Shown piece by piece: positions 1-11,710 of a stretch of 64,000 bases of DNA. A model generated the notes under the pieces. That model was given only the letters and a program-made list of their open reading frames with translations, had not been told where the DNA came from and ran no database searches. How positions within the stretch are numbered: position 1 is the stretch's first letter; every line of letters starts with the position of its first letter. The position numbers were made by a program, and so were the translations under genes. The stretch comes from Diospyros lotus (taxonomy: Eukaryota; Streptophyta; Magnoliopsida; Ericales; Ebenaceae). Location of the stretch: contig NC_068352.1 of assembly GCF_014633365.1 (NCBI RefSeq), positions 26,135,310-26,199,309 of the forward strand, written 5' to 3'.

Positions 1-804
1 TTCTAATATACATGAATGGTGAACAAATATTTGGTTTCAAATGTTTGGTTCTTAGATATATGAACATGCAAGTGCCCAGCCCATATATACTTTATTTAGT
101 GGTTTCGGGTTCATTTGTACTTAATGACAATGGAGGAGTGCTTATGGGGATCACATAAATATGGAATAAATTAAGAAACGAACAGACAAGGTCCCCAAAA
201 GATTCATGCTTGAAGAACCATGTAGCAATCTAAATTCTATTTTGAAACCATGAACCGAGTCATTAGTTTTTGATTGATACACTGTCGAGCACGAGGCTAG
301 AAACAGCTACACCAAGCCCCAAGATCTAACCCAACGGAACTTCACCTAACAGCTTTAATTTAAGGTTGCCCGTTCCCGACCTTAAATTATAGTATGTCGC
401 CTGGTATGTCAGCAGAACAAGGGTTTTTATCCCATACCCTGCCCTGTGGGGGGCCCAGATCCTGACCCCTTCTGTTAAGAAATTCAAAACATCATGTAAA
501 TAGTTCCTCAAATTGACTTAGAACTTAGAGATACATCCCGTGTTATGTATGTATGCATAAATAAAAAATACATCTCAAATTATATTGGCATAAATTTTTA
601 TTTTTTAAGTAAAATAAGAAAGAATGTTTTGAAATACTAGATCAATAAAAAATACACTTTGAAATACATTTCAAATGACTTAGCTCTGATACTACTTATG
701 ACATTATTAACATTCACTTAAAAATACTAAATCAATATAATTTGAGTCTCACAAACCAAACCAGAGAAAATGTAACTAATTCGTGGAAAGACAGGTTTAG
801 TTAC
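1..804. other. Flank or intron 1 of orphan terpene synthase exon
   Basis: On the minus strand this DNA lies directly downstream of the splice donor of the terpene synthase exon at 805-1020, so it would be intron 1 if that gene continues. I searched it for the second-exon block that the intact paralogue encodes (the [16 protein letters not shown] region) and saw nothing similar. Intron 1 of the intact gene is only 350 bp. A GC-richer patch at about 320-490 is of unknown origin and the rest is AT-rich. Confidence 0.5.
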
Positions 805-1020
805 CGCAGTATAATTATTCAAGGACTCGACAAAATCCGAAGTCCAAATAGGAGGCTGATAGTTGGCGGAAGGTCTTTCACGTTGGAGTTGCACATTACT
901 GTCATGTTTAATTGCTTGGCAACAATAAAGAGTAGCTCTCTGGGGAAGAAGCCTGGTTCCAAGGACGCGGGGTGATAAAGAGCAAGAATAATTGGGCACA
1001 AAGAAGAGTTGAAGTGCCAT
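805..1020 (-). CDS. Terpene synthase exon 1 only (partial gene or orphan exon)
   Basis: This is a 72-codon first exon. It starts with MALQLFFVP, has a leader rich in Ser, Arg and Leu without acidic residues near its start (plastid-transit-like), then [13 protein letters not shown] and SDFVESLNNYTA. It stops at a GCG|GTAACT donor in phase 0, the same phase and place as exon 1 of the intact gene at 44019-47634, which has [11 protein letters not shown] and DFVKSLKN. The start at 1020 was preferred to an in-frame ATG at 1041 because it aligns with the MAL start of the paralogue and because a TATA box lies only about 42 bp further upstream. No exon 2 is seen in the 804 bp to the window edge, so the gene either has a longer intron 1 and continues off the window or is a truncated duplicate. 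Both genes are on the same strand, about 46 kb apart, which fits a dispersed tandem cluster. Confidence 0.62.
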
Positions 1021-1061
1021 TTCCCTGATGGTATGAGCCAAGTTTGCACCACATTAACCTG

Positions 1062-1070
1062 TTTATATAG
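1062..1070 (-). promoter_or_regulatory. TATA box of orphan terpene synthase exon
   Basis: On the minus strand the sequence reads CTATATAAAC about 42-50 bp upstream of the ATG at 1020. The spacing implies a very short 5' leader. It suggests the 5' end of this copy was duplicated with its core promoter. Activity cannot be judged from sequence. Confidence 0.4.
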
Positions 1071-1261
1071 AGTGCCAAAATTCCTTTAACTATGTGTTAG
1101 AATATTATTGCCACCACAAATTCTAAGATTTTTTCACATCTTCATCATGTATTTTTGTTGTTACTTCTTTCACCATGCATCTTATCTTTTCGCCAAGTCT
1201 TCTATAGAATCCTTTCACATCTGTTTCCCCTTTAGTTTTTTTTTTGGCTATATTTTGGCAT

Positions 1262-3211
1262 CTCTTTTTTATGTTTTTGTGGTTATAAATATTTTGACAT
1301 CTCTTTTTTATGTTTAATTTTGTGGTTACAAATATTTGGACAAGACATTCTGGAGTCTTCTACTGTATATGCCCCCATTGAATCTCATAATTTTATTTTC
1401 TTTTACAGAGTACCAATTTTATTTTGGTCACTGCATATATATAATTATATTCGTGTTTTGTTATTTTTGGACACATGATAAGGTTTAATGACTTGGTTTA
1501 ATTACGCAAGACAAACCTACCCTCATTTTATTATTCTGGTATATTTTTTAATTTTATCAAATTTATTTTTACTCAATTTGGTCCGCATCAAGTCACTAAA
1601 TAATATCAAAATTGATTATCTAATAAATAAAATCATAAGTAATTGCCTCACATCTCTATTATATGTTTTAAGATTTGGACCTATTACTCTTTTGCTTGAA
1701 TATTTCATTTTACTTTTTGCTTGATTATCTTATCGGACCAAATGAACCATTTATTTCATTTTATTTTTTTAAAATTACATGTAAAAGGTTTGATTTTAAT
1801 TGATGTCTACTCTAAAGTAAATTAATTAAAAAAAATTAAGTTAAAAATTGTTTAAAAAACATTTAAAGATATTTTTTAATTATAAGAATATCTTTTTAAA
1901 TGACCAAAATAAATAGAAAAAAATCTAACATTAATTACAGATACCAATTAATGGTTTTTTAAATAGTGAAAAAGTTTAATTCACTTCCTTTTAAACTAAC
2001 AATTTCAATAAGCATTAATAACGGGCATCAATTGTTGGAGAATAAAAAATTATTTCTTTTCTTGAGTAAATTATTAATTAGAATTAGGGATGGTAATTGT
2101 AATCGAAATAATGAAAAACTGAACCGAAACTAAATTGGTCAATGCGATTAAAAATCGTTTGACTAGATAATAGTTTGGTTTTAGAAAAAATCGAACACTA
2201 TTTTAATTGGTATAGTTTGGTTATGATTTTCATTAAATTCAAACTAAAATTCAAATTGAAATCGAACAAAATGTGTGAGTAATCAAACTGAATATACACA
2301 TATATAATATATATATATTTATTTAATATATTATATATACACATAATATATATATTGACTAATGTATTTTTTTTATAAGTATTTTAACTAATGCATTATA
2401 AATATATAAAATATTTAACATTTATAAAGTAATTAACAAATAAAAATAAAATTTAATCTTAAATTACTTTATTTTTATCAATTAAATAATTATTAATAAA
2501 AATAACTATTAAATGGTCTGGTTATGATTTTTAATTTTTAAAACCTTAAAATCAATGGATAATCGTTTGGTTTTAGTTTTAGTAATTTAATTTTGGTTTG
2601 ATTATGATTTTGACAAAAAATAAAATCAAACCGAACTATTGACAACTCTAATTAGAATTGGTATTTAAATATTTAAGTTTAATTTTTTACGAGTAATTTA
2701 TATTAATATTTTATATTTTATAATAATACAAAATAGCATGATAAATATTAAATTTGAAAGCATTTTTGATTCCCCATTCTATGACCGTTACATGACGTGT
2801 GTGACTTTGCTGTGTTGTTTAGTCACAGAGTTGTCTGTTCCTCGCATAAAAATATGTCGCCGGTTTCGATGGTTGGATTCGATATTAACATTTGTGAGCA
2901 TGAATTTGGATTACATCATTGTAAGTCTGCCATTCACATCAAACTCATTTCCTTTGATTTGATTCTTCTCGAAAATTCAGTTCCATCACCCACTTATCGC
3001 TTTTCATCGCCTGGAAGGCTCGATTTTCTTATCGCTTTTTTATGTGTTTATAATTTTAGTGAATTTAAGTATTTTAAATTTAAATTTTATATATTTTAGT
3101 TGTTTTCACAATGCCTCAAATAGTATAAGTTCTTATAAAAAAATATAAATAAATTTCATAGAACACGCCAAAGACTTTGAGAAAAAATCACCAAATATTA
3201 TGCCTGATCAT
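1262..3211. repeat. Segmental repeat family, copy A (left part)
   Basis: From about 1406 to 1990 this matches 18163-18560, and 2650-3085 is nearly identical to 18596-19030 and close to 7936-8330. Short open frames in the shared part are not conserved as proteins; copies differ in frame. The family also has a recurring module with 'tttgtggttacaaata', 'gacatctctt' and 'cccattgaatctc' boxes (1262-1400, 4115-4200, 4760-4900, 8700-8790, 9200-9320, 19850-19900, 20320-20440). I do not recognise it as a known transposon class; it behaves as locally duplicated intergenic DNA. Confidence 0.7.
2086..2649. mobile_element. hAT-like MITE, 564 bp, with target duplication
   Basis: The element is flanked by the direct repeat AATTAGAATT at 2076-2085 and 2650-2659. 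Its ends read AGGGATGGTAATTG and, inverted, AGAGTTGTCAATAG, imperfect terminal inverted repeats of the kind seen in plant non-autonomous hAT elements, and the interior repeats 'ggttttgatt/atcaaaccgaac' subterminal motifs. The paralogous repeat copy at about 18590-18620 runs straight across this point without the insertion, an internal empty site. There is no coding capacity. Confidence 0.72.
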
Positions 3212-3690
3212 GATTTCAAAATCAGCAATTTCGAAGTAGAATCGAACCATTTATAGATGGTTTCAGTGCAGCTTCAAATAGATTTAATAAAAAAAAATTA
3301 AACTTAATTTACATAAATTAACTTACATGCAAATTCTTTTGAGGTTTAATGGAATCAAAATTTACGTGCCTTAATCAGAATTATTTTTAAAAGTATTAAT
3401 TATTGTGTATTATATTATATTTTTTTAATTAAATTTTTAAAAAAATTTAATCGATTTCAATTTTTGATTCTAGTTTCGATTCCGATTCCTTATTTTTAGG
3501 AATTAGAATCAAATCGTAAACTTTCAATTCAATTTTTAGAACGATTCTGATTGAGTTCACAGTTTCAACCGAATCGTGATCGGTTGGCAATTTTTAAGTA
3601 TTATGGTTAAATTATTAATATTAAAATTTACTAACCCTCGTATAAATTAAAAGAACTGACTCAATCCCCATGACATTTTCCTTCCATGTA
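3212..3690. other. ~480-bp insertion relative to paralogous copies, class unknown
   Basis: Copies at 8521-8535 and 19666-19680 join 'gcctgatcatg' directly to 'tatgatcgcaatcaaac' or 'tattatcgcaatcaaac'. Here about 480 bp lies between these two parts. The extra DNA is AT-rich, with recurring 'gattccgattcc / ggaattagaatcaaatcg / cgaatcgtgatcgg' motifs in both orientations near its right half. I could not define terminal repeats, so the class is open. Confidence 0.45.
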
Positions 3691-4984
3691 CGTATGATCG
3701 CAATCAAACATTCCAACCATGCATGCACAATTGGACACTTGGATGGTGTTTAATTATCCATCTAAGATATGCATGCATGCTTGTTTTCCCGTCCACGTAC
3801 ACTCGACCGACGACATGCATCATTAATGTTCCAAAGAAGAGGCAGCCCCCCGGCCGGCCATACAGATGCACCCACCTGAGAATCATGCATTCTCTATCTA
3901 GCTCATTGCAACAGATAAGATATGAGTGTTGCAAAAGGCTTCAAAACAAATTATATATATATATATATATATTGTTTTAATTTGTTAAACAATAATCTTG
4001 CTCAAAGCAAGTACAAATTTTTACTAAATAATTATTCAAAAGGCTTCAAAAGTCAATGTCAAGTTTTATCAAAAATTGAGACTCAAGTTTTCTTGTGGTC
4101 AATCAAACTACGTACTAATGTGGGTGATGGTTTTTGTGGTTACAAATTAAATATTGTGACATCTCTGGAATTTTCTATTATATATGCACCTATTGAATTT
4201 TAGGGTGCATTTGATTGGAGGTTAGAAAATGGGATAAAATTTCAATTTCATGAAATTTTAATTCTCATCCCACCCTCTAGGAATTCTAATTTCTTAATTT
4301 CAAGAAAAATCTCCACTTTCTGAACTAAAATAGAATTCGAATTCTATAAAAAATAAAAGTTGTTTGATGAAATTTTTTAAAATTTGAATAAAAAATGAAT
4401 TTTATCCTTATTTTTCATTCTTATGCACCCTTATAATAATTTTATTTTTTTTTACAAAGTATCAATTTTATTAATAATAGTTGTTGATAGTTGTATAAAC
4501 GATTTTTTTTCTTTCTGAGTAAATTCTTGATCAGAATTCATATTTAAATAATTAAGTTTAATTTTTACTAGTAATTTATATATTTTATAATAATAATAAT
4601 AATATAAATATGTCACAGGTTTCGACAGTTGGATTTGATATTAATATTTGTGACCATTAATTTGGTTACGTCATTGTGAAGTCTGCCATCCACATCAAAC
4701 TCATTTCGTTTGATTTGATTCTTCTCCAAAATTAAAGTATCATCAATCAAAACTAGTCGTGACGGTTTTTGTGGTTACAAATATTGTGACATCTCTTTTT
4801 TATATTTTTGTGATCACAAATATTTTAACATCACGATAAAATATTCTAGAGTTTTCTACTATATATATATAAATATATATATATGCTCCCATTGAATCTC
4901 GTAATATATATATATATATTAATAATATTATATAATTTATCTTAATCTAATGACAAAATTTTATCAACTGTACATCAACATATA
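3691..4984. repeat. Segmental repeat family, copy A (right part)
   Basis: The region 3691-3850 matches 8528-8650 and 19675-19800 ('caatcaaacattccaacc', 'ggacacttggatggtg', 'aagaggcagcc'). The region 4434-4984 matches 8790-9420 and 19905-20560. It is interrupted by a Tourist-like MITE at 4203-4430 and ends at a solo LTR inserted after 4984; the unit resumes at 7668. Confidence 0.65.
4203..4430. mobile_element. Tourist/PIF-Harbinger-like MITE, 228 bp
   Basis: The ends are GGGTGCAT and ATGCACCC and the insertion is flanked by TTA at 4200-4202 and 4431-4433, the 3-bp target duplication typical of PIF/Harbinger elements. The paralogous copy at about 8775-8800 reads 'ggaatcttataataat' with no insert, confirming the empty site. 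The interior is AT-rich and non-coding. Confidence 0.75.
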
Positions 4985-7667
4985 TGTAAGCACCTGCTTG
5001 AATATCCCCAACCACCCGGACCATCTGAATGGGAGCACTTACGGAAGGAGAAAGAATGAAACACGAGACAAGAACCACCCTGACATGCATATACAAAAAT
5101 AAAAACAGTGAAAGCAAAGTTAAACACATGCATACACTACGAGTACCCCGTTAGCACAACGGTCACATGATAAATAAATAAACACAGACTCATGTGCCGA
5201 CATACACGAAACTCGAGGAAAGACATGTCACAGTACAAAATAATAGAGTAAATCCTTCTCATACATCAGAGTTGACAGGGATTGACGGGACTGTCTATAC
5301 ACCATACAGACTTTGCTGCTAGAAGCTGACTCCCTTGCCTTTGACTCACGCGGCCACTACCAGAAATGATGGAAAAACAAAATGAGTCGAGAGACTCAGC
5401 AAGCATAAGAAAAGAAAGGTTGTATAGAACCAATAAACTTCCCTAGAACAACAACCCCCAAGTACTCACAAGTCATGAACGCTACAACACGATAGTATAA
5501 CATAATAAGAACACATACTAGTCCTTGGGGCCCACACAAGACACACGGCACCCAAGTCCCGTACCAACCTATCGCTGCTCTGAAAGACAACAAATATCTC
5601 CAGCAGCCTGTGCGCGCCATCCCGGGTCGGTGCTCCCGCCACCCGTGTGTCCTTGTCGGTACTCCCGACACCCGAGCCATAGGCTCTCTCAGAACGGTCC
5701 TCCCGTCCGAGAACTAATAACTACCAGTAACTATACAATACACATAGAAATGCAATGACGTAGTGAGCATCAACGTGATACACTGGCGCCCATATATCCA
5801 GGCATCAGACCATGCTCCGCCCACATAGTAAACCACACGCAATGTGTATGCCAGTGCTGGATGCAACCAAACCAAACTAGAATGTCCGTGCCCAACCATA
5901 CTTAATAAATGAATATCCCCACATGCAACCCGTACACATGTGCATATCAAACCATGAACGATAATACAACATATCAAATCATACAATGAGTCACGTACTG
6001 GCAGAGCTAACTAGCAGTGCCCGACACCGGTCAACGGCCAGTGACTAGGACTATCCACTTGATGGTCCACTTCAAGACCGTACAATAGTCTACCCCAAAA
6101 TCAACAAACAGCCGACCCCTGCCCTACTGCTTGATAGCTCCAACCGATCCATAAATAAATCCGAGAAATCCATACATAAACCCACACCACTAAGAACCTG
6201 GTCCCCAAGTGGTTCAGCATAATTTCGAAAGGAATAAGGGTGGTACGAACCCCCGTGGGCACACAACAAATAAAATTCTAGAAGTCCCGGATTTAATTTA
6301 AATAAAAATATTTGAATAATATCTCAATAAATAATGCTAGGCGCCGAATTAGAGTAAGAGATGGGATAAAATACGAAAAATCACGGAATTTTTCACGGGA
6401 ATTAAAGAACACGAGGAGAGGGTTAGGAGCTTGCCTTTTACTAGCAGATTCCCACCTTTTGGCTCAGCCGCTGTACAAATTAATAAATTTTACTAATGAA
6501 ACTAAGCTTTGATTTAAAACTCATATACATATCTCCAATAACCTAACTAAGTCGGTATAAAATCGAAGGTATTACGGGTATATGAGGTCACTAAAATTTA
6601 GAAGGTAAAGAGAGCTTGCCTTATTTTGCAGATTTCTGGCCTTAAATGCTTGTGCACTGCAAAATAATATTAACACTAAAATAAATCAAAATACAGCCTA
6701 AAAATACGATTTAATCTATATAAAATGTTTAGTACACGCTAACTAACTTACCTCGCTCTTCGGATCTTCAATTGCACGGAATAAAATTAATTTTTGAATT
6801 TTTTTCTTCTAATTTTCCCCTTTTTCGCCGTTGCCTCGCACCATTTCTCTTCTCCCGAGCTCTCTATTCTGCTCCCAATTCAATCTCAATTTTAGCTTCA
6901 ATTGAAGCAATAAATAGCAGCAAAATTTCGGCAAAAAGCATGGCCAATTTGGCCTTAAACTTCGTGAAAATCAAAGGGCATGGGAGAGTAGCTGCGCGGG
7001 CGCACTAGCGCGAGCCACGTGGCTACGGCTGGCTGCCAACTGTCTTGCCCCAAAACGACGTCATTTTGGGGCTGGGCTTGCTGATTAAAAATCAGCATTT
7101 CCTCCAGCCACGCACGAGCCTCCAAGCCTCGAACCCACGACCTCACCAAACTCCTCGCGCGCGCGCACCATCTGCGCTAGACACACGCCTTCAACATAAA
7201 ATGCACCCAAATTATATTTAACATGAAATCGGCCCACTTCCTAAAAATTACATAAGCACCCCAGCACTTCCGAATTCAACACTTACACCCCTAATCTTAA
7301 CTTCCACTTATTTCACTTCCACCCCGAAATTTTCAAAAATCACTAAATTAATTTATTTTCCTATTTTCATAAATACTCCCAAAAAGATTATTAATTTCCT
7401 TAATTTCTTTTTAATACAAACAATTTAATATTTCCTTTAAACCCATAAATAACCACCTTATACACAATGATTAATAACTATCACCTAATTAATTCCATCA
7501 TTATTTCCATAAATATTTACAAATAATTTCATTACTTACCTAAATTTCCTATTTCCACAAAACAACATAATTTATTTTTTTTCCCCTTAAATCTCCAAAT
7601 ACTCAATAATAACCTTAACACAAGTATTTATAATTATTATTAATCTTCCAATTTTCGGGATGTTACA
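4985..7667 (-). mobile_element. Solo LTR 1, 2.68 kb, Ty3-gypsy type
   Basis: Read on the minus strand it begins TGTAACATCCCG and ends GGTGCTTACA. It is flanked by the 5-bp duplication ATATA (4980-4984 and 7668-7672). The related repeat copy at 20562-20592 shows the uninterrupted target. A motif with tgctgagtctctcgactca near 5385-5405 (minus) is shared in type with the LTRs at 12335-17586 and 26148-28643, so these are related families. No primer-binding site, gag or pol sequence is attached, so this is a solo LTR left by LTR-LTR recombination. Assignment to Ty3-gypsy (Del/Tekay-like long LTRs) is inference from termini and length. Confidence 0.78.
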
Positions 7668-7672
7668 ATATA

Positions 7673-7902
7673 TATATATATTGTATTAATATAAAATTTT
7701 AATAAATAATTATGTATAATTTATCAACACATATATATTGTATTAATATATAACAACTACTATATTTAATATATATATTGTATTAATGCAAAATTTTGAT
7801 AAATAATTGTATATAATTTATCAACTATAAAATAATTATTTATAATTTATTAACATATATATATTGTATTAATATAAAGTTTTGTCCAAGTATGTGTATG
7901 TC
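7673..7902. repeat. AT-rich tandem units ('attgtattaatat')
   Basis: Units beginning 'atatatattgtattaat' recur about four times at irregular 60-90-bp spacing, with 'aataattatgtataatttatcaac' variants between them. The same unit occurs once or twice at 9420-9455 and 20455-20600. This is the continuation of the repeat copy interrupted by solo LTR 1. Confidence 0.6.
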
Positions 7903-7935
7903 TTTTTTTTTTTAAGTAAAAGAGGTATGTATAAA
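7903..7935 (-). mobile_element. LINE 3'-end stub (about 30 bp)
   Basis: A T-run followed by 'aagtaaaagaggtatgtataaat' sits after 'tccaagtatgtgtatgtc'. The identical junction, with the full LINE 3' end, occurs at 9455-9510. Only the last few bases of the LINE remain here before the sequence jumps back into the segmental repeat. Confidence 0.55.
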
Positions 7936-9474
7936 TAATTTTTTACGAGTAATTTATATTAATATTTCATATTTTATAATAATATAAAATAGCATGATAA
8001 ATATTAAATTTGAAAGCATTTCTGATTCCCCATCCTGTGACCGTTACATGACGTGTGTGGTTTTGCTGTGTTGTTTAGTCACAGAGTTGTCTGTTCCTCG
8101 TGTAAAAATATGTCGCCGGTTTCGATGGTTGGATTCGATATTAACATTTGTCAGCATGAATTTGGATTACATCATTGTCAAGTCTGCCATTCACATCAAA
8201 CTCATTTCCTTTGATTTGATTCTTCTCAAAAATTCAGTTCCATCACCCACTTATGGCTTTTCATCGCCTGGAAGGCTCGATTTTCTTATCGCTTTTTTAT
8301 GTGTTTATAATTTTAGTGAATTTAAGTATTTTCATCATCGATTAATTCATATAATATAACGAGTAGATCACACGCCGATGAATATTAGTGGGTTAAGGAT
8401 AGGTCCAACCTGGCCCCAGTCTCTTGGACCATCTGATCGACTCATGTATTATCGAATCCAACCATCGAAACCGGCTCTGATTGTGCCTCAAATTGGTTGG
8501 ACCGGCTCTGATTGTGCCTGATCATGTATTATCGCAATCAAACATTCCAACCATGCACAATTGGACACTTGGATGGTGTTTAATTGTCCATCTAAGATAT
8601 GCCTCTTCATTGTTCCAGAGAAGAGGCAGCCCGGCCATGCAGATATACGCATGTGTCTCAATTTTTAATTTGTTAAACACATTAGTAGTTTTATCATACT
8701 ACTAATGTGGGTGATGGTTTTTGTGGTTACAAATAAATATTGTGACATCTCTGGAATTTTCTACTATATATGCTCCTATGGAATCTTATAATAATTTTTT
8801 TTTTTTTTACAAAGTATCAATTTTATTAATAATAGCTATCGATAGTTGAATAATAAACGATTTTTTTTCTTTCTTTCTTTCTTTTTTTTTCTTTCTAAGT
8901 AAAATCTTGATCAGAATTTATATTTAAATAATTAAGTTTAATTTTTTACTAGTAATTTATATATTTTATAATAATAATATAAAATATCAAGAAAAATATT
9001 AAATTTGAAAGCATTTTTGTGACCGTCGCATGATGTGCGTGGCTTTGCTGTATTGTGTTGTTTAGTGGCAGAGTTGTCTGTTGGATTTGATATTACTATT
9101 TGTGACCATTAATTTGGTTGCGTCATTGTGAAGTCTGCCATCCACATCAAACTCATTTCGTTTTATTTGATTCTTCTCCAAAATTCAAGTACAAAACTAC
9201 TCGGTGACGGTTTTTGTGGTTGCTAATATTGTGACATCTCTTTTTTATATTTTTGTGATTACAAATATTTTAACATCACGATAAAATATTCTAGAGTTTT
9301 CTATGCTCCCATTGAATCTCGTAACATATATATATATATATATTGTATTAATATATTTTTTTAATAATTATATATAATTTATCTTAATCTAATGACAAAA
9401 TTTTATCAATTGTACATCAACATATATATATATATTGTATTAATATAAAATTTTGTCCAAGTATGTGTATGTCG
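7936..9474. repeat. Segmental repeat family, copy C
   Basis: This is a close copy of 2690-3085 and 18640-19030, followed by 'gggttaagg', 'tccaacctggccccagtctct' (also near 19087-19125) and the right-hand modules up to the LINE tail. An internal pair of related sub-units (about 7985-8250 and 9000-9190, sharing 'agtctgccat', 'cacatcaaactcattt' and 'gattcttctc') shows the unit itself arose by an older duplication. It has no convincing coding sequence. Confidence 0.68.
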
Positions 9475-10290
9475 TTTTTTTTTTTAAGTAAAAGAGATAT
9501 GTATAAATATAACAAAAACATTTGTACAAAAACACAAACTAGGACATACCCTAAAGATAAACTCACAAAAGTGAAAACGAACACACAAGATCCACACACG
9601 ACTAGATCAAACAAACATAGAAGGAAAACAACGGAGGAACAAACAATCAGGAAGTCCAGGAGAATACATCTCCTAGGTGAAGACTACTCCAATGCATGAC
9701 ATCTTGATCAACAAGGAGAACAAGAACAAACAACGAACCTAAAGGTAGCCCCAAAAGAACCACCAACTGACAATGAGCACAGATAGAAACCCTAGGACCA
9801 GAAGGATGAACATGTAAGTGTCACCAAGAGGCCCTAGGACACATGCAGTAACATACACTCATAGCCAAAGCCGTCAATACAAGGATCTAAGCTAAGAGTG
9901 TTGATCGACAGGGAGCCGCCAGAAATGTCGCAATGCATAGCTCTGAAGAGTATGGAGAAAAAGGATAGTGACCAATCGAGCCCACACAACACACTGAATC
10001 TGATGGGTAAGCTGGTTCACAGACCGCTCGGAATCACGCCAACATTGGTTGTTGCGCTCACACTACAAAAATAGACCATCGCCTGCAAGACTAAACGATT
10101 AGCAATATGCCAAGAATTCTTACCTTTCCACTGAGCCGTTGGCCACAGGACCCCTGTCTCCCATCGACGCTAGGGCCATGCAAACCTCTTTGAACGTTGG
10201 AAAAAGGACACTACCTGCTTAGAATAGAAACAATCAAAGAATAGATAGTTGTTGCTCTCGGAATCTATCCTGCAAAGAAAATATCTATTG
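9475..10290 (-). mobile_element. LINE (non-LTR retrotransposon) 3' end, 5'-truncated
   Basis: On the minus strand about 800 bp ends in a poly(A) run (T-run at 9475-9485 on the plus strand). Frame fragments near 10285-10220 read ESNNYLFFDCFYSKQV, matching the C-terminal zinc-knuckle (zf-RVT) region of plant LINE ORF2, and further on QWKGKNSWHIANRLVLQA, the usual segment that follows it. The frame then carries stops and shifts, so the copy is dead. The reverse transcriptase core is absent: this is a 5'-truncated insertion. Confidence 0.7.
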
Positions 10291-10494
10291 GGAAATGAAA
10301 AAAACAAGTTAACACGGTTAAGAGTATATAATCATTCCTTGACTGCTAATTATAGAATAAATGAATGCACAGAAACTCCATACCCAAACCACACAAGTCA
10401 ATATTAAGGGACACGGTCTCGCTGTTCTAACAACCCTTATAAGACAAACTTAACAGAGAATGCACCATCTTGACCTGGGCTCCAAACCAGCATA
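10291..10494. other. Unassigned spacer before HSP70 fragment
   Basis: About 200 bp between the LINE and the HSP70 tail. I see no coding match, no terminal repeat and no promoter. It could be degraded HSP70 sequence upstream of 10495, but stops interrupt the frame there. Confidence 0.3.
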
Positions 10495-10668
10495 TTGAAG
10501 AAGTGTGCATATAACATGAGGAATGCAGTTAAGGAAATGGAAGATGCCATTGAGCAGACCATCCAGTGGCTGGATGGCACCCAGCTTGCAAAGGCAGATG
10601 AATTTGAGAACAAGATGAAGGAACTTGAGGGCATCTGCGACCTGGTAATCGCAACGATGTACCATTGA
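10495..10668 (+). pseudogene. HSP70: HSP70 C-terminal fragment
   Basis: The plus-strand frame reads [14 protein letters not shown], then [19 protein letters not shown], then [18 protein letters not shown] and ends IATMYH-stop (TGA at 666-668 of this kilobase). This is the helical lid end of a cytosolic HSP70. Compared with the family, about fifteen residues between NMRNAVK and EDAIEQ are missing, and the Gly-rich tail with the terminal EEVD motif is absent. Upstream of LKKC the frame meets a stop (TGA) and no ATPase or substrate-binding domain is present nearby, so this is a broken 3' end rather than a gene. A separate HSP70 5' end lies 7 kb downstream on the same strand, which suggests both derive from an old HSP70 locus or tandem array. 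Confidence 0.8.
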
Positions 10669-10740
10669 TGATTAAGATGCTGGTAATCCCAGTTGCTTGA
10701 TTTCTTGTATGATTAAGATGTACCATGCATGATTAAATAT

Positions 10741-11365
10741 CCTAATGGCAGAGTGTGATTTAGCTTTGTTAAGATTAATCTATTTAGAGGACTTATCGAA
10801 GACTCATATCAATCAACTGTTTCTAGCCCATGGGCTTGTAGGATTGGAAGAGATAAGCTCAAAGGATGGCTAATAGGAGCAAAGGTATGTTTGGCATATA
10901 AAAATAGTAGACATCATGATGAAATGCTAAGCGAGTGGGGCTAAGTTAGTTAAATTAAAATCAATAATTGCATGATTGGACTAACTAGTCACATGGCAAG
11001 TAGTGATTTTTTTTAGTTTGGGAATTTTATTTTAAAACTCATGTTTGACTTTCTTTTACTCATATTTTTTTATTGATATTTTTATATTTGTATTAGTTTT
11101 ACATATATTATAAAGTATTAATATTGAGTGTATCACAAATGTCAAAATAGTAGCATCATTTTTAGTTAGTCTTTCAGTAGATTGCACCAAAATAAGAAAT
11201 GGATGTTATATAATATGAAAATGACAAATAATGTTTTTTAAAAAAATAGAAAATAGAAATACAAAAATAAAAAAATATATAAGAGTACTTTGGTAAATAT
11301 AATTTTTATTATAAAAATAATTATTTAATTTAAAAATAAGCAAAATTTTTATGTTGTATTTATAC
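10741..11365. repeat. Duplicated spacer X, copy 1 (3' of HSP70 tail)
   Basis: It aligns along its length with 11711-12334 (shared blocks 'gtgtgatttagc', 'cttgtaggattggaagaga', 'atgtttggcatataaaa', 'acatggcaagtagtgat'), and its 'ctaactagtcacatggcaagtagtgattttttt' region recurs at 17632-17665 just upstream of the HSP70 5' fragment. It is non-coding. Its position after an HSP70 3' end and, as copy 3, before an HSP70 5' end fits the spacer of a former tandem HSP70 array. Confidence 0.65.
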
Positions 11366-11710
11366 AAATTTTGAAAAAAAAATCATATTAATCAAAGATC
11401 AGTGACTGCATGATTAGTAGCTATCCTAATAGTAATGTGAATTTTTTTTTTTGTAAATTGAAAATCATCGAGAATTCCCTAAAATATAATAATATTTGAC
11501 TCGAACTATCACGTTCTTTTAATAAATCGTAATTTGCTTACTTGGTTTAAGAGATAGAACAAGTAAGTTCGAATCAAAATTCGAATTCTAATTCTCAAAT
11601 AAACGTAAATAATACACTATTTGCATAGATTCAATTTTAAATTCATAGCTTTACGATATTCAAATTTTTGAATGTGTACGAAAAATCGTATCCTACCCAA
11701 CAACAAATTT
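11366..11710. other. AT-rich spacer between X copies
   Basis: About 345 bp with direct 'gattcgaattc'-like motifs and no frame, terminal repeat or RNA signal that I can support. Confidence 0.3.

Noticed and set aside
2738..3099. Conserved-looking short frames in the segmental repeat, one starting MSPVSMVGFD, loosely like an Hsp110 start
   Set aside because: Only about six residues agree with the Hsp110/HSP70 family, and the copies favour different frames with single-base indels, so nucleotide rather than protein similarity explains it.
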